From Sphaerochaeta sp. UBA5849 (lineage in GTDB: Bacteria; Spirochaetota; Spirochaetia; Sphaerochaetales; Sphaerochaetaceae): a stretch of DNA of 21,213 nucleotides. Below, one piece after another: positions 15,125 through 21,213 of this stretch; the first letter of the stretch is position 1, and the number at the start of each line of letters is the position of its first letter. The position numbers and the translations under genes were made by a program. The stretch spans positions 1 to 21,213 of the forward strand of contig DJGJ01000032.1 in NCBI GenBank assembly GCA_002432715.1. The letters are read 5' to 3'. The notes beneath the pieces were generated by a model, which saw nothing but the letters and a program-made list of their open reading frames with translations, searched no databases and had not been told where the DNA came from.

Positions 15125-15448
15125 CTATCGTTCCCCTCCCCAATCGCCGAATCCCATCTGCGTCTCTATCACCATCCCATCCTCTACCGCCGTTACACAG
15201 GTACGTACATTTGGAGTTCCGTTGACAGTCATAACGCAATCGGTGCAGCGACCGATGCCGCAGAAGATACTGCGCGGTTCATGTCTTTTCACCGTCTTAC
15301 GGAAATAGGGTTTACCGGCAGCCATGAGTGTTGCAGCAATCATTTCACCTTTCCGCGCTTCGACAGGTTCGCCGTCAACATAGATGGTGACTTTCTCTTC
15401 CTCCGGAAGCGGACCAAGTATCGGATGATCAAGAATTCTTTGCATCAT
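15125..15448 (-). CDS. Small 2Fe-2S ferredoxin subunit (HcnA-like)
   Basis: This 107-residue protein has a plant-type 2Fe-2S fold. Cysteines 63, 68 and 71 (CGIGRCTDC) and 84 (VRTC) form the cluster site, and VTIYVDGEPVEARKGEMIAATL is the usual first half. HcnA-like proteins of this size sit between the alpha and beta flavoproteins in amino-acid dehydrogenase complexes. GAGGAG precedes two adjacent ATGs at 15446-15448 and 15443-15445, and either could be used; an upstream TTG is less likely. Its first 20 bases overlap the preceding BFD-like gene. Confidence 0.88.
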   Translation of the reverse strand: MMQRILDHPILGPLPEEEKVTIYVDGEPVEARKGEMIAATLMAAGKPYFRKTVKRHEPRSIFCGIGRCTDCVMTVNGTPNVRTCVTAVEDGMVIETQMGFGDWGGER

Positions 15449-15725
15449 TGAACTCCTCGTTCTCAACTACCTGCATCTTTTCAGGTCGCACGGGATACCG
15501 ATAGGATTTCGGCATAACCTCTTCAAGCGGTTTGCCGGTGCGCTGGGCAATGATTCTTGCAATGGTCTTGGAGCAGGTTCTTCCTTGGCAAAGGCCCATA
15601 CCCGCCCGAGTAACACGTTTGATATCCTTGACAGTTATAAAACCCTCGTCTATAGCCTGTTCAATCTCGCCCAAGGTAACTTCCTCACAGCGGCAGATGA
15701 ACATATCCTTATCATCGTCAGCCAT
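15429..15725 (-). CDS. BFD-like 2Fe-2S protein
   Basis: This 98-residue protein has a bacterioferritin-associated-ferredoxin-like domain. Its 2Fe-2S ligands Cys11 and Cys13 (ICRCEEVT) and Cys46 and Cys51 (GLCQGRTC) are spaced as in the family. In related dehydrogenases this domain forms the tail of the alpha subunit or a stand-alone delta subunit. The sequence AAGGAGGTG lies 6 bases before the ATG at 15723-15725, the strongest ribosome binding site in the operon; an upstream GTG at 15729-15731 is too close to it. Electron transfer between the flavin subunits is the likely role. Confidence 0.88.
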   Translation of the reverse strand: MADDDKDMFICRCEEVTLGEIEQAIDEGFITVKDIKRVTRAGMGLCQGRTCSKTIARIIAQRTGKPLEEVMPKSYRYPVRPEKMQVVENEEFNDAKNS

Positions 15726-15737
15726 ACACACACCTCC

Positions 15738-16913
15738 TTACAGGTTTGCGAATCTGTTGGGCGACAATTCGTCCAATCGATGGTCGACCGGGTCCCGGCA
15801 CACCATCGATGCCAAGAGTGTACCGGTAATCGGAGCAAGGGCAATACCATCGCCTTCATGTCCCGCTGCAGTAAAGAATCCTTCAATTCCACTATGCTCG
15901 CCCAACAGCATCCTCCCGTCGGGCGTCGAAGGCCGCAGGCCGGCAATCGCACGAATGAAGTTGACATCACGCAGCCGTGGCAGATACTTGAGCGTCTGAT
16001 TGATGATCGCCCTGATTCCCCCGATCGTGGTGCTCTTATCGAACCCTACGTATTCACGGGTGCTGCCGACCAAATACGTATCACCTCCCGAACGGGTAAA
16101 TGCAAAGGACAATCCCATCGACCGCTCATCTTCATTCAAATCCACAACAACATCGTTTCGTAACTTTGTCACCAGATATTTCGCACTCCAAAGATTGGTC
16201 TCCCCTATCGGTGGGACTCGTTCGGTGATGACGATTTGGCCTCGTTTGGGGGTAATGGGTACGTTGGCTCCGACCATCTCCCCGATCTGACCCGCCCACG
16301 TTCCTGCTGCATTTACGACAACCGGGGCCTGAAACACCGTACAGTCCTGGGTGGATACCAAATAATCACCGTTGCCGATTCGATCGATGCCGACTACCCC
16401 GTTTCGCCTGAAGACCTTCATACCATAGTGAGCGCCTTTTCGTTCGAAGGCCCGCATCACTGCAAATGGATCCACCTGGGAGTCCATCCTGCTGTAGGTG
16501 GAAGCTATGATATGGTCGCTGAGGAAGGGTTGTTTCTTGTGAATCTCACGTTTGTCGATCACCTCGACATCAAGACCATACGAACGTTGCTGTGAGACAA
16601 ACTCCTCCATGATCTCCAACTCCTGTTGGTTTTCGATCAGCACCATTCCGCCCAGGTTTGCAAATCCAAGGTTGTCATCCATTTCGGCACGCAGCGACTT
16701 ATAGAGTTCCAAGCTCTCAAACGTCAGTTCAAGATTGATGCCGGGCTTTTTGGACTGGAAGAGTATCATGTCATCGCATGCACCGGATGCCCCATCGGCA
16801 AAGCCCCCTGTATCAAGTACAAATACCCGCTTACCTCGTTTTGCGAGGTAAAAACCACAAGACAGGCCGATAATGCCTCCACCGATAACCAATACGTCGG
16901 CAGCATGAGTCAT
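15738..16913 (-). CDS. DadA-like FAD-dependent amino/imino acid dehydrogenase, beta (catalytic) subunit
   Basis: This is the likely catalytic subunit. It is a 391-residue flavoprotein of the glycine oxidase/D-amino-acid dehydrogenase/sarcosine oxidase family. The dinucleotide loop GGGIIG is at residues 11-16, DSQVDPFAVMRAFE is near 165, VVNAAGTWAGQIGE near 200, GLRPSTPDGRMLLGE near 327 and AAGHEGDGIALAP near 350. Relatives in HcnABC, D-hydroxyproline dehydrogenase, octopine oxidase and archaeal proline dehydrogenase oxidise amines or cyclic imino acids. The substrate here cannot be read directly. Its ATG overlaps the asd2 stop by four bases, and the BFD-like gene follows after 12 bases, so it is translationally linked to both an aspartate-semialdehyde enzyme and electron carriers. 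Confidence 0.9.
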   Translation of the reverse strand: MTHAADVLVIGGGIIGLSCGFYLAKRGKRVFVLDTGGFADGASGACDDMILFQSKKPGINLELTFESLELYKSLRAEMDDNLGFANLGGMVLIENQQELEIMEEFVSQQRSYGLDVEVIDKREIHKKQPFLSDHIIASTYSRMDSQVDPFAVMRAFERKGAHYGMKVFRRNGVVGIDRIGNGDYLVSTQDCTVFQAPVVVNAAGTWAGQIGEMVGANVPITPKRGQIVITERVPPIGETNLWSAKYLVTKLRNDVVVDLNEDERSMGLSFAFTRSGGDTYLVGSTREYVGFDKSTTIGGIRAIINQTLKYLPRLRDVNFIRAIAGLRPSTPDGRMLLGEHSGIEGFFTAAGHEGDGIALAPITGTLLASMVCRDPVDHRLDELSPNRFANL

Positions 16914-17953
16914 GTACTTCGTCTCCTCAAGTGTGCCGACCGATCAACCAAATCCATTTCGACCAGTTTTTCGGCAATTTGTACAGTATTGAGCGCCGCT
17001 CCCTTGAGCAGGTTATCAGAAACCACCCACATATTCAGACCGTTTTCAACCGAAGGATCCCTTCTGAGTCTTCCTACAAAGACTTCGTAACAATCCTCTG
17101 CATCAATCGCCAACGGGTACGCCAGACGGGCAGGATCATCCACCAGCTGTATGCCTGGGGCTTTTTTGTATATCTCGAACACTTGTTCCATCTCGAATGG
17201 CTTTTCAAACTCAAGGTTGATGGACTCACTATGACCTCTGAATACCGGAATTCGGACAGCCGTCGGGCTGACAAGAATGTTGGGATCCAGCATTTTGTGT
17301 GTTTCATTTACCATCTTCATCTCTTCTTTGGTGTACCCATTTTCCAAGAATACATCTATGTGAGGCAACGCATTGAAAGCTATCTGATGCGGATACACGT
17401 TCGCGACTGCTTGTTTGCCATCCAATACCGACTGAGACTGTTCCCGCAATTCACGAATTGCAGCAGCTCCGCTGCCTGAGACAGCCTGGTAGGTCGAAAC
17501 CACAACACGCTTGATTGTGAATGCATCATGCAATGGCTTGAGCGCCACCAACATCTGAATCGTCGAGCAATTGGGGTTTGCGATCAGGCCCTTATGTGCT
17601 CGCAATGCTTCAGGATTGACTTCGGGAATCACTAAAGGTACGCCCTCGGCCATACGCCACTGGCTCGAGTTGTCGATTACCACTGCTCCTTCCGAAACGG
17701 CTATCGGAGCCAGGATCTCACTCGCTTCTGCTCCAGCAGAGAATAAAGCGATATCAACATCGGTGAACTTACTCTTGTCCGCTGTTTCAACCGTCCACAT
17801 CTTGTTCCTGAACGGTACTTGCTTTCCTGCATTCTCTTCGATGTCCATCGGTTTGAGCGAGGAGACAGCCAACGAGGACCGTTCCAGAATCTTGGTCATC
17901 TGTTGGCCAACAGCTCCCAGGGCTCCCACAATTGCAACTCGATATGATTTCAT
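16910..17953 (-). CDS. asd: Aspartate-semialdehyde dehydrogenase (accessory-module copy)
   Basis: Asd interconverts aspartyl phosphate and aspartate semialdehyde with NADP. The 347-residue protein keeps the whole signature: nucleotide loop GALGAVG at 10-16, IDNSSQWRM near 93, catalytic Cys129 in NPNCST, QAVSGSGAAAI near 156, FNALPHIDVF near 193 and the catalytic histidine in RIPVFRGHSES (His241). Nothing suggests a change of substrate. The ATG at 17951-17953 follows AAGGTGG at 5-base spacing, and an in-frame GTG three codons earlier is less likely. It is not next to an aspartokinase or to the lysine operon, but inside the dehydrogenase/TRAP operon. That is unusual, and it suggests the intermediate aspartate semialdehyde is either consumed or made by this module. 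Confidence 0.9.
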   Translation of the reverse strand: MKSYRVAIVGALGAVGQQMTKILERSSLAVSSLKPMDIEENAGKQVPFRNKMWTVETADKSKFTDVDIALFSAGAEASEILAPIAVSEGAVVIDNSSQWRMAEGVPLVIPEVNPEALRAHKGLIANPNCSTIQMLVALKPLHDAFTIKRVVVSTYQAVSGSGAAAIRELREQSQSVLDGKQAVANVYPHQIAFNALPHIDVFLENGYTKEEMKMVNETHKMLDPNILVSPTAVRIPVFRGHSESINLEFEKPFEMEQVFEIYKKAPGIQLVDDPARLAYPLAIDAEDCYEVFVGRLRRDPSVENGLNMWVVSDNLLKGAALNTVQIAEKLVEMDLVDRSAHLRRRST

Positions 17954-17972
17954 ATGTACCACCTTTTTAGCC

Positions 17973-18001
17973 GGTTGTTCATACTGCTGTATCGCACAAC
18001 C
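17973..18001. promoter_or_regulatory. Inverted repeat in the asd2 leader
   Basis: GGTTGT (17973-17978) and ACAACC (17996-18001) form an exact 6-bp inverted repeat in the 100-base gap between the TRAP permease and asd2. Its centre, read on the minus strand, contains AGTATGA, the same core as in the operators at 11041 and 21136, but the flanking arms differ. It could be a weaker regulator site or a leader hairpin. No clear promoter boxes were found beside it. Confidence 0.3.
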
Positions 18002-18053
18002 AGCTCAACCATCCTGAATGATGGCGTCACTATGTTATTACCAATGCTCTCCC

Positions 18054-19967
18054 TTAAGCCGGTACGGCGGGCTTAATTACCTTCTTTTTCATTTTTGCTA
18101 CAATAAAGAAAACCAAGATGATGACAGCCGATATGATCAAGGCCATATCAACAGTGTACGAATGCATGATTTTCGGTGTGCACGCTACGATGATCATAGC
18201 TACCGTCAAAGCTCCCAATACCGCTCGTTCCCAGAGTTTCAAAATCCTGTTAAAATATCCACGCATCGATGATGCCATAGTAATAACAGCATAGAATATG
18301 AGAATACAAAGGGCTATGACTTCAAGAAAGGATCCTCTCATCAAGAAGGCAGGGTTGTAAACGAAGATATAGGGGATGATGAATCCCACCAGCGCCAGAC
18401 GCAACGCTTCCCATCCCGTCTTCAACGGGTCGGAACCGGCAATGGCAGCTCCACAATAACTAGCAATGCTCACCGGGGGCGTCACTTCAGCCAGGATGGC
18501 AAAATAGAATACAAAGAGGTGGGCGGTCAGTACATCGATACCCAGGGCCTGCAGAGCCGGACCGCCAATTGTTACGGCAACGATATAGGCGGGAGTACAC
18601 GGCATTCCCATGCCCATCAGAATCGATGTAACCATGATGAGCATCAATGCAGGCAGCAAAAATCCGCCTGACCAGGATTGGATAACGGAAGCTATTCCCA
18701 ACGCTAAGCCGGTATATGTCACGATGCTGATCACCATTCCGGCTCCGGCGCATGTGACTGCCAGCATGATGAGATTCTTTCCAGCCAACTCAAACGTTTC
18801 ATACAACTTTTTGGGAGTCATCCACGTGTTACGCTTGAAGAATGTAATCAAGAATGTAGCCAGAATTCCATAAACAGCAGCCATGAACGGCGAATAACCG
18901 ATTACTAGGAAAATGACAAGGATAATGAGGGGAATCAACTGATACGAGTCTTTTAAGACTTGTTTCGTTGAAATAATTTCGCTTTCATCCATTCCTCGAA
19001 GATTCTCTTTTTTGGCCTCGAAGTGGACTTTGATGAGAATACTCAGAAAATAGAAAATTGCTCCAATGACGGCTGCCTTGATGATATGGACATACGCAAT
19101 TCCGGTTATTTCCGACATGACGAACGCTCCGGCACCCATGATCGGAGGCATGATCAACCCACCTGTTGAGGCAGCTGATTCAACCGCTCCTGCGAATTGT
19201 TTGCGATAGCCCAACCGCTTCATAAGGGGAATGGTGAACACACCGGTTGCATATACGTTTGCAGCAGCCACCCCGCTGATTGAACCAAACAGGCCGCTTG
19301 AGATGACAGCAATCTTCGCAGGACCACCAACCGACCTTCCCGCTAGTGATACTGCCAAGTTTGTAAAGTACTCACCGGTCCTCGTATTTTGCATGAACGC
19401 ACCGAAGATGACAAATACAGCAACCAGTGTAGCCGTAACCCCGATGATGGAACCGTATATCCCCTCACTTGTAAAGAGGTAGAGAATTTCCACCATGCGG
19501 CTGAGCTGCATCGGCTTCGAGTAAAAAATACCACTGAGATACGGAGCTGTGACCAGATACACAAGAAAGAGACTGATCAGGATGGCCATCGCAGGTACGA
19601 CAACCCGGCGAACCGCCTCGATCAGCAATATGATATTGATAAGGCCGAGAACTGTCTCCACCGGATGGACTGGATCGATCATTTCATACCGCATATTCAG
19701 TCTCGCATCCGACAACATCAGATACAGTGGTGGGAAAATAGCCAAAATGGCTAATATACAATCCAATACCGTCGGTCGATCAGTAGGCGACTTGGTTTTA
19801 GACGCAGGAAACAGAAGAAAGGCCATCGGCAAGAGAACCATCAGGTGAATACCACGCTGAATTCTTGGCTGGAAAACTCCAAATATTGCGGTATATAAAT
19901 GAAAAACAGCCACCGCAACTAGGCAAAAACTGACAACCCATTTCAACCAACCTTTCAATTCACGCAT
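18054..19967 (-). CDS. TRAP transporter permease, fused DctQ-DctM type (TAXI system)
   Basis: This 637-residue polytopic membrane protein is the fused small and large permease of a TAXI-type TRAP transporter, which uses an ion gradient for uptake with a periplasmic binding protein. Residues 1-180 hold about four hydrophobic spans (the DctQ part). The rest is the DctM part, with AFMQNTRTGEYF near 190, GSISGVAAANVYATGVFTIPLMKR near 230, STGGLIMPPIMGAGAFVM near 268 and GMGMPCTPAYIVAV near 455. The start at 19965-19967 has GGAG 8 bases upstream; a GTG at 19974-19976 is too close to it. The binding-protein gene lies directly upstream, with a terminator-like hairpin between them. Confidence 0.93.
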   Translation of the reverse strand: MRELKGWLKWVVSFCLVAVAVFHLYTAIFGVFQPRIQRGIHLMVLLPMAFLLFPASKTKSPTDRPTVLDCILAILAIFPPLYLMLSDARLNMRYEMIDPVHPVETVLGLINIILLIEAVRRVVVPAMAILISLFLVYLVTAPYLSGIFYSKPMQLSRMVEILYLFTSEGIYGSIIGVTATLVAVFVIFGAFMQNTRTGEYFTNLAVSLAGRSVGGPAKIAVISSGLFGSISGVAAANVYATGVFTIPLMKRLGYRKQFAGAVESAASTGGLIMPPIMGAGAFVMSEITGIAYVHIIKAAVIGAIFYFLSILIKVHFEAKKENLRGMDESEIISTKQVLKDSYQLIPLIILVIFLVIGYSPFMAAVYGILATFLITFFKRNTWMTPKKLYETFELAGKNLIMLAVTCAGAGMVISIVTYTGLALGIASVIQSWSGGFLLPALMLIMVTSILMGMGMPCTPAYIVAVTIGGPALQALGIDVLTAHLFVFYFAILAEVTPPVSIASYCGAAIAGSDPLKTGWEALRLALVGFIIPYIFVYNPAFLMRGSFLEVIALCILIFYAVITMASSMRGYFNRILKLWERAVLGALTVAMIIVACTPKIMHSYTVDMALIISAVIILVFFIVAKMKKKVIKPAVPA

Positions 19968-19998
19968 AGTATTCACTCCACTTTTGTTTTAGTTTTTA

Positions 19999-20028
19999 AA
20001 AAACGGACCTTACGGAAGGTCCGTTTTT
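19999..20028 (-). terminator. Intrinsic terminator/attenuator between binding protein and permease
   Basis: A perfect 13-bp stem pairs 19999-20011 with 20016-20028, closed by a 4-base loop and flanked by runs of A on the left and T on the right. On the minus strand the stem is GC-rich in its centre and ends in a run of T, as in a rho-independent terminator. Because it lies inside the operon, between the binding-protein stop and the permease start, it should cut most transcripts and leave the binding protein in excess. The structure would also work on the opposite strand. Confidence 0.75.
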
Positions 20029-20044
20029 GATAGTCGAGGTACTC

Positions 20045-21097
20045 TTACTTCAACAAACCAACCTCTCTGTAATACTTTTCAGCACCCGGATGCAGAGGAA
20101 TCATTGTATTAGGAGCAGTCTCAGCCGTGAAATACTTCCCAAACGAAGGATTGATGCTCTTCACTTCACCAATGTTCTCTATGAGAGCTTTCACGAAATG
20201 GTAGGCAACAGTGTCGGACAGTTTGGCAGAAGCAATGATTTCAGTAGAGTGTCCGATGGCCTTCTTGTTCACATCAATACCCTTGTAGGTTCCCGCGGGA
20301 ATCACGTTCAAACCGGTTTCGAGGGCAACAGTACCATAGGTGTCGGCACTCCACTTGATCAAATCATCGCTGGCTTCAAGGATGGTTGAATCTCTGGAAA
20401 TCGTCATTTCGGTAATTGCGGCACCGGGAAGTCCAAGACATGCGATAACGTAATCAACGTGTCGATCCTTATAATAGTTGACCATATCACCATAGACAGC
20501 CTGGAACAGTTTGCCGCCATTTTTCTCGATTTGTTCGTAGGAAATGCCATAGTAGTTTTCAAGGATGAACGTGGTAAGGGCACGCTCACTGGTTCCCGGC
20601 ATCGGAGCCGCAACGTTGAGTTTCTCTCCGGCCTTGATCTTTGCAGCAAATTCGTCGATCGTGGTAACTCCAGTCGATTTCGCAGCAAGGAAGTGGTAGA
20701 AGTCCACAGAGAATCCTCCCAGCAGTCCTCTGATGTTCTTGACTTCCCTGTCATACAAAGGAGCTATACCATTGTAAGCAGCTTTGTCGACATATCCCAC
20801 ACCCCAACCAAAATCATCTTTTCCCTGATCAACTGCTAGCGGGTTTGCTGTGCCACCACCAGGAATGACCTTGATTGTAATTTCGGGGAATGTGTTTTTC
20901 ACAATTGCCGACATGGCTCCAGCCTGTGTGTACCAACCGCCTCCCATTCCACCAGCCGTCCATGAGTACGTGCCTGCTTTGAGAGGTTCCATTCCTCCTG
21001 CCGTCGGAGTAGCAGTCTCCGCCTGCGCAGCTGCAAAGAGCAAACCCGATACCAGTATCAACGCAAGCATCAGTAACCCTATTCGGTTCCTTTTCAT
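20045..21097 (-). CDS. TAXI-family TRAP transporter substrate-binding protein
   Basis: This 350-residue exported protein is the binding component of the TRAP system. The signal peptide is clear: MKRNR, a hydrophobic stretch (residues 6-23) and a probable signal peptidase I site after AQA at residue 26. No lipobox cysteine is present. The mature domain has the family pattern YSWTAGGMGGGWYTQAGAMS near 44, GGGTANPLAV near 80 and the family's PMPGTSERALTTFIL near 165. TAXI proteins bind small acids such as glutamate or glutarate-like compounds; the ligand here is not evident. AGGAGGA lies close before the ATG at 21095-21097. It is the first gene of the long operon and has the promoter and operator described at 21136-21193. 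Confidence 0.93.
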   Translation of the reverse strand: MKRNRIGLLMLALILVSGLLFAAAQAETATPTAGGMEPLKAGTYSWTAGGMGGGWYTQAGAMSAIVKNTFPEITIKVIPGGGTANPLAVDQGKDDFGWGVGYVDKAAYNGIAPLYDREVKNIRGLLGGFSVDFYHFLAAKSTGVTTIDEFAAKIKAGEKLNVAAPMPGTSERALTTFILENYYGISYEQIEKNGGKLFQAVYGDMVNYYKDRHVDYVIACLGLPGAAITEMTISRDSTILEASDDLIKWSADTYGTVALETGLNVIPAGTYKGIDVNKKAIGHSTEIIASAKLSDTVAYHFVKALIENIGEVKSINPSFGKYFTAETAPNTMIPLHPGAEKYYREVGLLK

Positions 21098-21135
21098 GTC
21101 TTCCTCCTATTGTAGTGACGTATGAGTGCATTCTT

Positions 21136-21159
21136 GCTACTTCTTATAGTATGAGTAGC
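21136..21159. promoter_or_regulatory. Candidate operator upstream of the TAXI gene
   Basis: GCTACT (21136-21141) and AGTAGC (21154-21159) are exact inverted copies with a 12-base centre, the same geometry as at 11041-11064. The 17 bases from 21148 match 11053-11069 at 15 positions. The site starts about 7 bases downstream of the -10 box, over the predicted start point, so a bound repressor would block transcription of the operon. Confidence 0.62.
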
Positions 21160-21165
21160 GACTAT

Positions 21166-21193
21166 ATCTTACCATGACTGCGGTAGTTGTCAA
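21166..21193 (-). promoter_or_regulatory. Sigma-70-type promoter of the TRAP/asd/dehydrogenase operon
   Basis: On the minus strand, a consensus -35 box TTGACA (21188-21193) is followed by a 16-base spacer and TAAGAT (21166-21171). TGG directly before the -10 gives an extended -10. Transcription should start near 21159 and could run through eight genes to 13497, reduced by the hairpin at 19999-20028. Confidence 0.6.
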
Positions 21194-21213
21194 CGCAATT
21201 ATTCTAAACCGAT

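Noticed and set aside
11094..17953. A plain hydroxyproline degradation cluster
   Set aside because: A DapA-family lyase with an amine dehydrogenase and a semialdehyde dehydrogenase resembles that pathway. However, the semialdehyde enzyme is a true Asd, a DapB paralogue is present, and no epimerase or racemase is in the window. It remains an alternative, not the favoured reading.

Overview
The window reads as a chromosomal segment of an anaerobic, fermentative bacterium, most likely a spirochaete of the Sphaerochaeta type. That placement is inferred from the LL-diaminopimelate aminotransferase (DapL) lysine route, a TAXI-type TRAP transporter, an AzlCD exporter and roughly 50% GC; no rRNA or other marker gene is present. 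Gene density is high. Most genes start within 10 bases of the preceding stop, or overlap it by 1-44 bases, and three convergent pairs overlap at their 3' ends.

Positions 1-5163 hold general genes: an unrecognised soluble protein (162-926, -), azlC-azlD (1003-2012, +), a short TatD-family hydrolase overlapping the tRNA-modifying enzyme tcdA (2048-3470, +), a family-9-like carbohydrate-binding protein (3467-4054, -) and a lipoprotein (4174-5163, +). Positions 5156-9750 hold a tight minus-strand operon, dapB-dapA-dapL-lysA-ybgC. It covers every step from aspartate semialdehyde to lysine by the aminotransferase variant, apart from DAP epimerase. Its promoter region carries a perfect 10-bp inverted repeat.

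Positions 9751-21213 look like a separate accessory module. It contains a second dapA (11094-11957, +), a second dapB fused to two aspartokinase-like ACT domains (12286-13500, +), a second asd (16910-17953, -), a five-gene flavin/iron-sulfur imino- or amino-acid dehydrogenase (13497-16913, -), a fused TRAP permease and TAXI binding protein (18054-21097, -) and an FCD-domain regulator (10155-10904, -). Two promoters in the module, before dapA2 and before the TAXI binding-protein gene, each have a good sigma-70 match. A closely related palindrome lies just downstream of each -10 box, which points to one regulon.

The working hypothesis (inference) is that this module is catabolic. A cyclic imino-dicarboxylate or diaminopimelate-like compound would be imported by the TRAP system and oxidised by the dehydrogenase to tetrahydrodipicolinate or a close analogue. 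It would then be taken back through DapB2 and DapA2 to pyruvate plus aspartate semialdehyde, which Asd2 would oxidise to aspartyl phosphate. Specialised biosynthesis, or a hydroxyproline-like pathway, are the main alternatives.
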